A DNA stretch of 64,000 nucleotides from Acidobacteria bacterium OLB17 (GCA_001567505.1 LLEU01000010.1:1-64000); one strand, 5' to 3'; counted from the stretch's first letter, positions 45,252-54,753 are shown. Numbers and translations: made by a program. Notes: a model not told the origin generated them from the sequence alone.

Positions 45252-46147
45252 CTATGAAAGTCGTCGTAGGGGGTCGTGTCTTCCGCCATCTTTTGGATCA
45301 TTGTCGGCCAGTCATCGGGCCGAAATCCCGTCGCCGCATTGAACGCAGAAGCGTCAAGACTTCGGTCAATTACAAGCTGGTCCGATGGCTCGATCTCGAC
45401 CGCAGCGTCGTAGAATTCATCTACAAGGCCGAGCAATTCGTACTTGTTGATCGGTTCCGACGCGATATGGTAAATGCCGCTCAACTCCGGGTGGTCAACG
45501 ACCAAATTTCTGATTATATCGGCAATCACTATCGTTGGAAAGCCGCTGTATATCGCGGTCGTGTATCCGAAAACTCGGCCGCCGCGATTTGAAAGGAACC
45601 ATTCGATAAGACTGTGCGACGTGTTGAGCTCGCGCCCGATGATCGACGACCGGATCGTAAGCGCGTTCTCCTGCGTGATCTCGCCCAACTGTTTGCTCTT
45701 GCCGTAAAGATCCAAGGCATTAGGTGTGTCCTGTTCCGTGTACATCCCGCGGCCTCCGTCAAATACGCAGTCGGTGCTGAAATGTATAAGCCGAAAGCCG
45801 TGTTTGCGCGAGAGCATCGCAAGCCGTTGCGGCAAGATAGCATTCAGCTCAAGTGTCGTTATTACGTCCTTCGCCGACGGTATCTGCTTTACTACGCCGA
45901 CTGCATTGATGACAACGTCAGGCGACACATCTGCGATGACGGCCTCAAGGCGTTCCGCGTCGGTCGCCTGGACATCTTCTATTACGGAGTTCCGGTCGAA
46001 GATCCCGTACCGCTCAACGGACGAGAAAGAGCCTCGAATTGTCCCGTACGCCTCAAAATGCGGCGCAAGGCATTGGAGTAGTTTATGCCCCAGCATGCCG
46101 GTCGCACCGAGGATCAGGACCTTTTGTTTTTTCGCTTGTAAGGACAC
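45248..46147 (-). CDS. RmlD-like SDR sugar-nucleotide reductase
   Basis: 299 residues. KVLILGATGMLGHKLLQCL (NADP site), VINAVGVVKQIP, FSTDCVFDGGRGMYTEQD, YGKSKQLGE (YxxxK) and IRSSIIGRELNTSHSLIEWF are the RmlD/WbvR/FnlB pattern. FnlB/CapF proteins carry an additional C-terminal cupin domain of about 110 residues; this protein ends without one, more like WbvR of the L-quinovosamine route. It probably reduces the 4-keto sugar made by the dehydratase encoded next to it. Confidence 0.85.
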   Translation of the reverse strand: MSLQAKKQKVLILGATGMLGHKLLQCLAPHFEAYGTIRGSFSSVERYGIFDRNSVIEDVQATDAERLEAVIADVSPDVVINAVGVVKQIPSAKDVITTLELNAILPQRLAMLSRKHGFRLIHFSTDCVFDGGRGMYTEQDTPNALDLYGKSKQLGEITQENALTIRSSIIGRELNTSHSLIEWFLSNRGGRVFGYTTAIYSGFPTIVIADIIRNLVVDHPELSGIYHIASEPINKYELLGLVDEFYDAAVEIEPSDQLVIDRSLDASAFNAATGFRPDDWPTMIQKMAEDTTPYDDFHR

Positions 46148-46208
46148 GTTTTAGACTTGGCGGTGAATCCCGGATTCGGGCGAATTGTCTCAAATACGGG
46201 CAAAAGGC

Positions 46209-47297
46209 TCAACCCCGACGGGAGCTTTCTTGAGAGAGTATCATGGAAGCGGCCTCGGCCACCTCGTTCACCGTCACCATTTTCAGGCATATGTTGTCGT
46301 TAAAGCAGTCAGGCGTGTGACAGCCTTCACATTCGACCTGCCGTCGGAAGATGGCGTGTCCGGTGCCGAAAGGCGTCCAGCGTCCCGGATAGTCGATCGC
46401 TGCAAAGATCGCCGCGCAGCGGACACCAACAGCAGCCGCAAGATGCATAGTGCCGGTGTCGTTCCCAAGGTAAAGCGAACAGCGGCGAAGTACGGCGGCG
46501 GATTCGCGTACCTGCAGCTTCCCGGCGCCATTCAAGCCGCGGCCCCACGTGTCAATTAGGCGGTCGCCGCTCTCGCGGTCTTCCGGGCCGCCAAGGACTA
46601 TCGGGAGCACATCGTGGGCATCGATCAGGCGGGCTACCACTTCGGCATATCGCTCTTCGAACCAAACCTTCGATGGCCACTTACTGCCGGGAGCGATCCC
46701 GACAAGCGGCGCACCGTTATTCAGAGTAATGGCGGAAAGAAAGTCAGACGCACTTTTCTCTTCTGCCTCAGAAAGAAGAAGCTCGGTCGAGAGATCATCA
46801 GGATCGGCCTCAATGCCAGCTTCGTTAAGGAGAGCGAGTAGGTGACTTGATTCGCTTGTGATCTCGGGTGTTGGGGCCGGTATCGGCCCGGCGAGTGAGT
46901 TCTTCGCCGTAAAATCCAGCCCAAATACCGTTCGGCAGCCGCACATACGGAAGAATGTCCGATCACGGGCGATCTGTTTCGCCGCGCGCGCGCGCGGCAT
47001 TAGGTAAAAGACCGCATCGAAGTTACTACTGCGGATCTTGCGGCATAACTGCAACACACCAAAGAGATTCTCGCTCGCGGAAACATTTGTCGGATAGTCG
47101 ATGAATCGGTCAAACAGGCCAGCGGGCGGTAAAACTGCCTTTGGCGCGAGGTAGTGCGGATTCTTCTTGTCGAAATTGGAAAGGAGCGTTAACCGAGCCT
47201 CAGGAAAACGCTTGCGCAATGCCCAAAATGCCGGCAAGGCCACGAGCGTATCGCCCAGATGGCCAATGCGCATCACAAGTATGTTCTTCAGGCCCAA
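46209..47297 (-). CDS. Family 9 glycosyltransferase (heptosyltransferase-like)
   Basis: 362 residues, GT-B fold. ILVMRIGHLGDTLVALPAFWAL at the start, VGIAPGSKWPSKVWFEERYAE, and LYLGNDTGTMHLAAAVGVRCAAIF are the ADP-heptose:LPS heptosyltransferase signatures. It overlaps the kinase gene rfaE1 by 10 bases; the two following enzymes make ADP-heptose, so heptose is the likely donor. A Cys-rich tail (VECEGCHTPDCFNDNICLKMV) near the C-terminus is typical of part of this family. Confidence 0.88.
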   Translation of the reverse strand: MGLKNILVMRIGHLGDTLVALPAFWALRKRFPEARLTLLSNFDKKNPHYLAPKAVLPPAGLFDRFIDYPTNVSASENLFGVLQLCRKIRSSNFDAVFYLMPRARAAKQIARDRTFFRMCGCRTVFGLDFTAKNSLAGPIPAPTPEITSESSHLLALLNEAGIEADPDDLSTELLLSEAEEKSASDFLSAITLNNGAPLVGIAPGSKWPSKVWFEERYAEVVARLIDAHDVLPIVLGGPEDRESGDRLIDTWGRGLNGAGKLQVRESAAVLRRCSLYLGNDTGTMHLAAAVGVRCAAIFAAIDYPGRWTPFGTGHAIFRRQVECEGCHTPDCFNDNICLKMVTVNEVAEAASMILSQESSRRG

Positions 47298-48259
47298 GAC
47301 GTATCGTTAAGGTGTTGCTTTAACTCAGCGAGCGTAAGTGTTGTTGTTCCAGAGCGTTCGACGACAAGGCCTGCCGCGATGTTCGCGAGCTTTGCCGCCG
47401 TTTCAAGTTCAAGGCCCGAACCGAGGGCGGTTGCCAGTGTCGCGATCACGGTGTCGCCCGCACCCGTCACGTCAAAAACTGCCCTCGCAAGGGCCGGAAG
47501 GTGAACGGACGCCCCGTCCCGGCGAAACAGACTCATCCCGTCGCTTCCTTCGGTTATGAGAAGTGCGTCAACGTCGATGGACTCAAGGAGCCGCTTCCCC
47601 GCTGTTTGAACGAGGCCTTCGGCGTGTTCGTAAAGGTTTACGGCCTCGGCGGCCTCTCGGCGATTCGGCGTGAGCAATGAGGCACCCGCGTACTTCTCGT
47701 AGTCCTTGCCTTTCGGATCGACAAGTACCTTGATCCCGGCCGCCTTTGCTGCACTAACGGCGAACGCGATCGCCTTCTCGCTCAAAACGCCTTTTGCGTA
47801 GTCCGACAGCACGACCACGTCGGCCGCCTCGACGGCACTTGAGATGCGGTCTAGGATCTCAGCTTCGACCTGATGGGAGCATCTGCTTTCGTCCTCCTGA
47901 TCGATGCGTGCAACCTGCTGGCTATGGGCAACCAGGCGCGTTTTGACGGTCGAAGGGCGGCCTGTTGAAACGACTAGATCCGAATCGGAAACACCTGCGG
48001 ACCTCAAGACCTCGCGAGTCTGAGTGCCGGCATCGTCATCGCCGATCACGCCAACAAGCCGGCACGCTGCACCGTATGCAGCGATATTCGCGGCGACGTT
48101 CGCTGCTCCGCCTGCTGCGAGCGTCATACGCTCGATCTTTACGACCGGCACGGGTGCCTCGGGTGAGATCCTATTCACGCTGCCCCACCAATACCGATCG
48201 AGCATCACGTCGCCAATGACGGCGACAGTCGTGTTCTGAAAATTGTCTAGAAGGCTCAT
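47288..48259 (-). CDS. D-glycero-D-manno-heptose-7-phosphate kinase (RfaE1/HldA)
   Basis: 323 residues, ribokinase fold. VAVIGDVMLDRYWWGSVNRI, AAGGAANVAANIAAYG and the catalytic FDVTGAGDTVIATLATAL identify the RfaE domain I kinase, which makes heptose-1,7-bisphosphate. In E. coli this domain is fused to the nucleotidyltransferase; here it stands alone and the second activity is on the adjacent gene. It is followed by the heptosyltransferase gene and preceded by rfaE2-gmhA (3-base gap). Confidence 0.92.
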   Translation of the reverse strand: MSLLDNFQNTTVAVIGDVMLDRYWWGSVNRISPEAPVPVVKIERMTLAAGGAANVAANIAAYGAACRLVGVIGDDDAGTQTREVLRSAGVSDSDLVVSTGRPSTVKTRLVAHSQQVARIDQEDESRCSHQVEAEILDRISSAVEAADVVVLSDYAKGVLSEKAIAFAVSAAKAAGIKVLVDPKGKDYEKYAGASLLTPNRREAAEAVNLYEHAEGLVQTAGKRLLESIDVDALLITEGSDGMSLFRRDGASVHLPALARAVFDVTGAGDTVIATLATALGSGLELETAAKLANIAAGLVVERSGTTTLTLAELKQHLNDTSWA

Positions 48260-48262
48260 CGA

Positions 48263-49266
48263 TTATCTATCCGAAGGTGTCTCGAGGTCGATCAGCTCGC
48301 AAATGATGTGCGCGGCGGTGATATGTCCCTCTTGTATTCGGGCGGTCCGCTCAGAAGGCACCATGATCGCAATGTCGGACAGCCCGGCGAGCCGTTTCCC
48401 CTTCGATCCTGTAAAGCCGATCACCTTCATTCCGCGGGAGCGGGCGGTCATCACTGCGGCAAGCACATTCGGCGAATTTCCGCTTGTGCTGATCGCGATC
48501 AGACAGTCGCCGCTTCGTCCGAGAGCCTCGACCTGACGGGCAAAGATGCGTTCAAAGTCGTAATCATTCGCGAGAGCTGTCAATGCTGATGTATCAGTGG
48601 TCAAAGCGATCGCGGGAAGAGCGATCCGTTCGGTTTCGTATCGCCCGACGAATTCCGCGGCAATATGCTGAGCGTCCGCGGCGCTCCCGCCATTCCCGCA
48701 TATCAGGACCTTGCCTCCTGAGGCGAACGTCTCCGAAATAAGCCTTCCCGACCGCCTTATCGCGTCACCGACGGCCTGCTCGAATTCCTCAAATACAGCG
48801 CGATGTTCACTGATCGAATCCGTAACTGCGTCGTCACTGCGACCGTGCGCAGGATTCCGCCGGACTTCAATGCGCTCGAGTATCGCCGACGTTGAGAATC
48901 CTTCGGCCAATGGGATCGAGACAACCTCACCGCCGGCCGCGCGAACGACATCGGCGCCGACGATCTGTTCGATCGGCCAATCGCCGCCCTTTACCAAAAC
49001 ATCCGGGCGAAGTTCGCGGATCAGGTTTTCGGGTGTAAGTTCATCGAAGACACGACCTCGTCCACGGCCTTTAATCCGAGAAGGACGGCCTTTCGGGCTT
49101 CCTCGCCGACAACTGGCCGGCCGGCACCTTTCATCTGCCGGACAGAATCGTCGCTGTTAAGGCCGACTACCAACCTGTCGCCGAGAGCCTTTGCTTTGTT
49201 CAAGAGCTCGATGTGGCCGGGGTGAATGATATCGAAGCAACCGTTTGTAAAGACGAGTTTAGGCAT
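48263..49266 (-). CDS. Fusion of heptose-1-phosphate nucleotidyltransferase (RfaE2) and GmhA isomerase, frame break near 49053
   Basis: About 334 codons. Residues 1-135: [20 protein letters not shown] and [19 protein letters not shown] (cytidylyltransferase HxGH fold), then a break after VDEVV. One extra base in GTCGTGTC gives [20 protein letters not shown] and [18 protein letters not shown], closing with [11 protein letters not shown]. Residues about 150-334: a SIS-domain GmhA with [20 protein letters not shown] and [20 protein letters not shown]. GmhA makes heptose-7-phosphate from sedoheptulose-7-phosphate, so the fusion carries the first and last steps of ADP-heptose synthesis, with rfaE1 next door. 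No gmhB phosphatase is visible. Span 3n+2. Confidence 0.85.
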
Positions 49267-49291
49267 CTGTGGTCAGTAATTGAACTCGATA

Positions 49292-50821
49292 TTATTGCAC
49301 AGCGGTACGCGGTTTTGCACCGAGTGCACGAGCCAGGAAGACAAGGATGAAAACGCCTAAAACAGCCGTCGTACCGACCTTGAATCCGTATGGAATGATC
49401 GAGGCGAAGAAACTCTCGTAAGAGACCGACGTTAGGATCATAAAATAGACGGCCGCGCGCCAAACGATGATCTTTTGATCTTCGACAAGAGCACGATAGA
49501 GGATCCTCAAAAGCAATCCGATAAACAGCATACCGATCGGCACTCCGATCGGCCCGAAGTTCCGAAGCAGGTCGCCCATCGGCGTCAGGCCGAAGGAGTT
49601 CTCGCTGTAGTTGAAATATAGGTCGCTATATTGTCGCGGCTCCGAGGCCAACGGCTTATCGGGCCATACGACACGCGGGATCATAAAGCTCGAAAGGTCT
49701 TTGACGATGTTGTTGTCAAGGCCATAGCTCTCTTCGTAAGGAGCAAGCTGTTCGTAATTGGAGACGACCACGGCGAGCGAGCTAACGAGATCGATCCGTT
49801 CGGCAAAAGTATAAAAGCCGGAGTTCAGGGTTGAGAATTTGTCATTCGAGCCTATCTTATCGAGCGTCTCCAGGATGTTTCCGCTGTATGTCGAAAGGTT
49901 CGAGGCCGACTCATCGCCCTTTACATTACGAAAGGTCGTACCGTAGATCGTGCCCAGGATCAAGGCAACGGTCAAGACACTTCCGGCAAAAACGGTTTGC
50001 TTAAGCCGAAATTGCCTTCCAGAAAGTTTGTATGCAAGAGCAATTACGATAAATATCTGGATAACACTGCCGCGGTTGCCTGCATAGAGGGCCTTTGAGA
50101 GAGCTGTCGCCGCAAGGAGCACCAATAGTGTCGCCGATCTAAAGTCGAAGGTCTGTTTGCTGAAGATGATGAACCAAAGAACAAAACTAGCCTCAAGCCA
50201 GAAGAGCGTTGTAAGAAAGATCAGGCCGTCGTAGGTTCCGATCTCGCTTGCTCGTTGGAAGCCGATAAGGCCAAGGCCGAGTGCTAGAACGGTATTAGCG
50301 ATCCCGAGGAAGAGGAGTACCGAGGCCGGGATCGAATAGCTTTCGGGGGCAAAGTCCACTTTGGGCAAGTGGCGGTCGATGAATGCCCCGATGTGTAGGC
50401 CGAGCGGCAGGAAATAACCGACGGCAAGTCCCGCATAGCCCATAATTATTATCCAGACGGTGTATGGATAATTCACCTGCGGGTCCTGAACGAAGGCCAA
50501 AAAATATGGATGTGAGAAGCCTGCCGCAAGCGAAAGCCCGCCGAGCACGAATGCCGGATAGAAGTAGGAAAGTGTCGCAAATATTATCGGATCGGCAAGC
50601 GAGAATTTACCGCGTCTTTTCAGAATGATCAGCGGTATCGCCATTACGACCGCGAGAGCAGCAAGCCACGGAAGCAGATACGGATACGGAATGCCGAGCG
50701 AAGTATCCGTCATCATTAGAAGCGCTATCACGCCCGCAACCACGGCGAACGCCATAATTGCGATCGCAGGCAGTGGATTTCTAGCAGCATCTCCCGATGT
50801 CGCGACGAATCGTGTTGCCAT
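49292..50821 (-). CDS. Polytopic membrane protein, probable O-antigen/EPS polymerase (Wzy-like)
   Basis: About 509 residues with ten or more hydrophobic segments and one large periplasmic loop near residues 310-410 (containing SGFYTFAERIDLVSSLAVVV and FMIPRVVWPDKPLASEPRQY). The R-x-x-W-P-D-K motif recurs in O-antigen polymerase-like proteins. Wzy proteins join lipid-linked repeat units in the periplasm. Start at 50821 chosen because it follows the methyltransferase stop by 8 bases; the longer start at 50857 would overlap it. Assignment rests on topology, that motif and context. Confidence 0.7.
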   Translation of the reverse strand: MATRFVATSGDAARNPLPAIAIMAFAVVAGVIALLMMTDTSLGIPYPYLLPWLAALAVVMAIPLIILKRRGKFSLADPIIFATLSYFYPAFVLGGLSLAAGFSHPYFLAFVQDPQVNYPYTVWIIIMGYAGLAVGYFLPLGLHIGAFIDRHLPKVDFAPESYSIPASVLLFLGIANTVLALGLGLIGFQRASEIGTYDGLIFLTTLFWLEASFVLWFIIFSKQTFDFRSATLLVLLAATALSKALYAGNRGSVIQIFIVIALAYKLSGRQFRLKQTVFAGSVLTVALILGTIYGTTFRNVKGDESASNLSTYSGNILETLDKIGSNDKFSTLNSGFYTFAERIDLVSSLAVVVSNYEQLAPYEESYGLDNNIVKDLSSFMIPRVVWPDKPLASEPRQYSDLYFNYSENSFGLTPMGDLLRNFGPIGVPIGMLFIGLLLRILYRALVEDQKIIVWRAAVYFMILTSVSYESFFASIIPYGFKVGTTAVLGVFILVFLARALGAKPRTAVQ

Positions 50822-50829
50822 CTTTCGGA

Positions 50830-51504
50830 TCAAACCTCTTCGGGCTTTAGGCGGCAAACGGCTATCACACCGTCCGCCAACTGCCGCGAGAACATTACGC
50901 TCACGTCATTGAAGACCTTCAAGTACCAAGGCGTCGTCTTCCTGTGATCGATGCCCATATCGTAAAAAAGAAAATCATCGACGGCCAGATCGTGCCGCTT
51001 CAACAAAAGGCTGAGTGTCGAGTATGAATAATATGCTACGTGGTCGGGATGGACAGGCTCGTGAGTCCCCTTACCGCGGGTCAGCGAATAATAGATCGTC
51101 CGCATTCCACAATAGGCGTTTATCGTCGTGACAACAAGCTTTGTGGACGGGTTCATAAGCGAACGGACGCCGCGCAGAAAGATCCCCGGGTTATTCAGGT
51201 GTTCGATGATCTCGCCGGCAACGATCACGTCAAAATCTCTGGCAAGCCCGGATTCCTCTAGCCTTTCGAGGTCTCCGACGACAAGGTCGGTGTATCCGGC
51301 ACGCTTCAGTTTCTCAAGCCCTTCCAGGTCGCCGTCAAGCCCGGTCACACTCGATGCCGATCTTAAAAGCCGGGCATGCAGGAGCGTCCCGCTTTTTATG
51401 GCCTCATCGGTGTATGGACTGTCGGCGCAGCCGAGATGAAGCACGCGCTTTCCCCTGCATATCTCATCCAAAAAATCGAGCCGCTGCACCATTCTCGGGG
51501 TCAT
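50830..51504 (-). CDS. Class I SAM-dependent methyltransferase
   Basis: 224 residues from ATG 51504. KRVLHLGCADSPYTDEAI is the SAM-binding motif I, VTGLDGDLEGLEKLK holds the acidic motif II residue, and DFDVIVAGEIIEHLNNPGIFLRG is motif III/IV of the UbiE/Methyltransf_11 group. It may methylate a glycan or the growing chain end; target unknown. It lies between the Wzy-like and a glycosyltransferase gene. Confidence 0.85.
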   Translation of the reverse strand: MTPRMVQRLDFLDEICRGKRVLHLGCADSPYTDEAIKSGTLLHARLLRSASSVTGLDGDLEGLEKLKRAGYTDLVVGDLERLEESGLARDFDVIVAGEIIEHLNNPGIFLRGVRSLMNPSTKLVVTTINAYCGMRTIYYSLTRGKGTHEPVHPDHVAYYSYSTLSLLLKRHDLAVDDFLFYDMGIDHRKTTPWYLKVFNDVSVMFSRQLADGVIAVCRLKPEEV

Positions 51505-51587
51505 AATGAAATTCCAAAAAATAGAATAGCATTGACGTCGACGGAGCGACACTTACGTTGGATCGAAAAGCTCCCGATCGCGGCTTT

Positions 51588-52814
51588 TCACGGCCGAGCG
51601 ATGTACCTGTCGAAGACATTCGAGACCGAGACGATCTCTTCAAGCTCGCCGGTCGCCATTGCAAGTGCTCCGGCCGCCAGTTTTTCCCTAAGGGCCGGGT
51701 CGCCGAGCCGCTCGATCGCGGAAGCAAAGCCGGCTGAGTCACCGACCTCGACCAGAGATCCGGTCTTGCCTTCGATCACCGCTTCAGGGATACCATTGAT
51801 CCGCGTCGAAACTATTGGCAGGCCCAATGCCATTGCTTCGAGGATCGACACCGGCAGGCCCTCCCAATGGCTCGGAAGGCCAAAAATATCAGCATTTCGA
51901 AAGAACGCCAGCACCTCAGCGCGCGTTTTGCCGGCGTCGGATGAAAGGACGTACCGAAAGGAATCCGAAACTTCGTAGTCCGCGATTCGCCGTTTCTCCT
52001 CGTCGCTCAATTTCGCAGGGCCGACCCAAATGAACTGAAACTTGTCTTTCAGGAGGCGTGCGGCCTCAAGATAGTCCCAGCGTCCTTTTCTGTCGATGAA
52101 TTGGCCGACCGCGATTACGGTCAGTTTGTCAGGAGGAAGGCCGAGGCCCGAAAGTACATCCTGCCGACGTACCGGCATTCTGAGAGCGCTGTTTACGTCC
52201 TCGCGAGAAAAGGTAGCTCGAGAGATGGTTACTTTGTTGTGCAGCTCTGCCGGTAGGTATGAGCGGATATCGTCAACCGCGTGTTGATTGCCGCCAAAAA
52301 GCTCAAAGTTCGGGAGCCGAAGCAACGCGGTCATTCTCGAACTCCACCGTCGCTTTCGCGCCTCCGAGACGTTGCTCGGCAAGGCGTTCTGTACAGTTAC
52401 GAATGTTCGGCCTTTTCGGGCAAGTCGCTTCAGCAGCGAGACGGATTGCCATGGCCCGGCCTCGATATGAAAGATCTCGCCTTGAGCGGCTGCCGTGTCG
52501 AGCACCGATAGGATCTCTCTTTCGGATCGAAGCCGCCGCAGTTGCCGTCGGATCTTTTCTATAATTCCGCGAGCAGGCGTCGGGTTGTGAACACGTTGAA
52601 GATGAACTATCTCGGCACCGGCGTCGCGAAAGAGGCCTAGGAGCTGAGCATCCGAGGCGCTCGGGGCGATGACACGGAATTTCCACGCGCGAGGCGCGTT
52701 CTTTACAAGCGAGAGGAAATAGATCTGGGCGCCGCCCCAGGTCGTATATGGCCAGATCAGGTTGATCGTAAGCAGGCCTGCGGCCTCCCACGCGTTTCGC
52801 CTCTCGTCCGTCAT
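51588..52814 (-). CDS. Family 4 glycosyltransferase
   Basis: 408 residues, GT-B. LTINLIWPYTTWGGAQIYFL begins the acceptor domain (the gene's GGAQ loop). LTVIAVGQFIDRKGRWDYLE and IFGLPSHWEGLPVSILEAMALGLPIVSTRINGIPEAV are the donor-site motifs (E-G-L-P-V-S-I-L-E). Donor unknown. Its start overlaps the GT2 stop by 4 bases. Confidence 0.9.
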   Translation of the reverse strand: MTDERRNAWEAAGLLTINLIWPYTTWGGAQIYFLSLVKNAPRAWKFRVIAPSASDAQLLGLFRDAGAEIVHLQRVHNPTPARGIIEKIRRQLRRLRSEREILSVLDTAAAQGEIFHIEAGPWQSVSLLKRLARKGRTFVTVQNALPSNVSEARKRRWSSRMTALLRLPNFELFGGNQHAVDDIRSYLPAELHNKVTISRATFSREDVNSALRMPVRRQDVLSGLGLPPDKLTVIAVGQFIDRKGRWDYLEAARLLKDKFQFIWVGPAKLSDEEKRRIADYEVSDSFRYVLSSDAGKTRAEVLAFFRNADIFGLPSHWEGLPVSILEAMALGLPIVSTRINGIPEAVIEGKTGSLVEVGDSAGFASAIERLGDPALREKLAAGALAMATGELEEIVSVSNVFDRYIARP

Positions 52815-53710
52815 CCTTTGCCGCCACCCTTCTGTGCGCCCGCAGCAAACCCAACGGATTTTGCGGCGAGCTGCCCTAAATAGACGAGAAAACTTGCGAC
52901 CGCCTTAGATCGAGAAGGCGCTGAATGCCACCGCGCCGAAAATTGCCGCGAAAGGTTCAGAGGATGGCGTTTATCAAGGAAAAGCGTCCGAAGTATCTTC
53001 CCCTTCGACATCTGATGCAGCGGTTTCGGATATGTGTTCGGCTCGCACCAGACGTACGCTTTCGGTTCCACAAGAAGTCGCCAGCCCGCTTTGCTGAAGC
53101 GCGCCATCCATTGCGCATCGCCCCAACCGTACGGAAAGCGTTTTTCGTCCATCATCCCACATTCGCGAATAGCGGCCGCTGGGAGCAAGAGGCAGTTGCC
53201 GACAAGGCATTCGGCCTCAAATGCCGTTTGAGGCACCGTAAAGGCCGTCCAATCGCTCGGAATGACCCATCCGCCTTTTAGCGTCTTCCAGGTTTGGCCA
53301 ACTTGAAATACTTTGTGCGGCTCGTCCCACAACAGGAGGAGTCCGCCGATGATAGAATGCGGATTCTTGTCGGCCGTATTTACAAGCCTTTGCAGAAATT
53401 GTTCGTGGAAAACCGCGTCATCATTCATCGTGGCGATGAATTCCGGGTCCCATTCAAGGGCCGCTTCGATGCCGCGATTGGTCCCGGCGGCGTAATGGAG
53501 CGTTCCGTCGCCATGGATAACAATGACATCGGGAAATTCGGAGCGGATCGCGTCCGAGGTCCCGTCGGTGGAGCCGTCATCAACGATAAAAAGGCGAACG
53601 TCGAAGCCAGTCCTGTCGATCCGCGAAAGGCTTCGAAGCCCTTGCAGCGTTATCTCTCGACGATTATAGACGGGAATGACGATCGCGACCTTGCGCGCGA
53701 GATCTGACAT
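52811..53710 (-). CDS. Family 2 glycosyltransferase (GT-A)
   Basis: 299 residues. VAIVIPVYNRREITLQGLRS and LFIVDDGSTDGTSDAIRSEF start the GT-A fold, and FIATMNDDAVFHEQFLQRL carries the DxD-like NDDA metal motif. It resembles rhamnosyltransferase-like GT2 proteins, with GWGDAQWMARFSKAGWRLLVEP in the acceptor part. It follows the GDP-mannose 3,5-epimerase homologue by 3 bases. Confidence 0.9.
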   Translation of the reverse strand: MSDLARKVAIVIPVYNRREITLQGLRSLSRIDRTGFDVRLFIVDDGSTDGTSDAIRSEFPDVIVIHGDGTLHYAAGTNRGIEAALEWDPEFIATMNDDAVFHEQFLQRLVNTADKNPHSIIGGLLLLWDEPHKVFQVGQTWKTLKGGWVIPSDWTAFTVPQTAFEAECLVGNCLLLPAAAIRECGMMDEKRFPYGWGDAQWMARFSKAGWRLLVEPKAYVWCEPNTYPKPLHQMSKGKILRTLFLDKRHPLNLSRQFSARWHSAPSRSKAVASFLVYLGQLAAKSVGFAAGAQKGGGKG

Positions 53711-53713
53711 TTT

Positions 53714-54727
53714 TCAGGCCGGCTGAGCAGAGCTTTCGCGATTCGCCGAGAGGGAGCGGCGAACCTCTTCCTCGATCCAGGCGTACGTCGTCGCGAGGCC
53801 GTCCTCGAGTGAGACCTGAGGTTCCCAGTTCAGCGTTTCCCGCAGTTTTGTGTTGTCCGAATTGCGGCCGCGAACACCTTGCGGGCCGTCAATGTGTTTT
53901 TTCTCGATCTCGACGCCTGCGATCCTGGCGACCATGTCGGCAAGCTCATTGATGGTGACCATCCGATCCTGGCCGAGGTTCAGCGGTTCGTAAAAATCCG
54001 AACGCATCAACCTATAGAGCCCTTCAACGCAATCGCTTATGTAACAGAATGAGCGCGTCTGCTCGCCGTCGCCCCAGATCTCGATCACGTTATTGCCGGT
54101 GAGCTTTGCGGTCGCGACCTTTCGGCACATTGCCGCCGGTGCCTTTTCACGCCCGCCTTCCCACGTGCCTTTCTCGCCGAAGATGTTGTGAAAGCGAACG
54201 GTACGGGTCTCGATGCCGTAATCCTCGCGGTAATGATGACAAAGACGTTCGGAGACGAGCTTTTCCCAACCGTACGCATCCTGCGGGGCTGCGGGGTATG
54301 CGTCTTCTTCCTTTAGCGGCTTTACGTCGGTCTCTTCCTGTAAGAACTCAGGATAGATACACGCCGAGCTTGTATAGAGATAGCGTTTTACTCCATTCTC
54401 ACGCGCCGCCTCTAGCTGATGTAGATTGATGAGCGAGTTGTTGTAAAGGATCTGCGCATGGTGCGATGAAATGAATCCCATGCCGCCCATATCCGCCGCC
54501 AAGGCATAGACCTCGTCGATCCCATTCGTCGCTACAAGGCAATTCTCCCAGCGACGGAGGTCGAGCAATAGAAACTCGTCAGCGTCGGTTTCGCCGAACT
54601 CCGGCCTTTTGATATCAACACCGCGGACCCAATATCCCTTTTCTTTTAGATAGGTGACAAGATGGCTTCCGATGAATCCGCCCGCACCCGTTACGAGAAT
54701 GCGCGTTGCTTCGCTCGCTTCAGTCAT
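53714..54727 (-). CDS. NAD-dependent epimerase closely resembling GDP-mannose 3,5-epimerase
   Basis: 337 residues, extended SDR. ILVTGAGGFIGSHLVTYLKE is the NAD site and DAYGWEKL supplies YxxxK. Several blocks are characteristic of GDP-mannose 3,5-epimerase (GME): YALAADMGGMGFISSHHAQI, SSACIYPEFLQEE, GTWEGGREKAPAAMCRK, GDGEQTRSFCYISDCVEG and GPQGVRGRNSDN. GME converts GDP-D-mannose to GDP-L-galactose (and L-gulose), well known in plants and reported in a few bacteria. Here the product would feed the polysaccharide. Recognition is from memory of the plant enzyme motifs. Confidence 0.85.
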   Translation of the reverse strand: MTEASEATRILVTGAGGFIGSHLVTYLKEKGYWVRGVDIKRPEFGETDADEFLLLDLRRWENCLVATNGIDEVYALAADMGGMGFISSHHAQILYNNSLINLHQLEAARENGVKRYLYTSSACIYPEFLQEETDVKPLKEEDAYPAAPQDAYGWEKLVSERLCHHYREDYGIETRTVRFHNIFGEKGTWEGGREKAPAAMCRKVATAKLTGNNVIEIWGDGEQTRSFCYISDCVEGLYRLMRSDFYEPLNLGQDRMVTINELADMVARIAGVEIEKKHIDGPQGVRGRNSDNTKLRETLNWEPQVSLEDGLATTYAWIEEEVRRSLSANRESSAQPA

Positions 54728-54753
54728 AGAAAATTCGTTTTGATCCCCTTATT

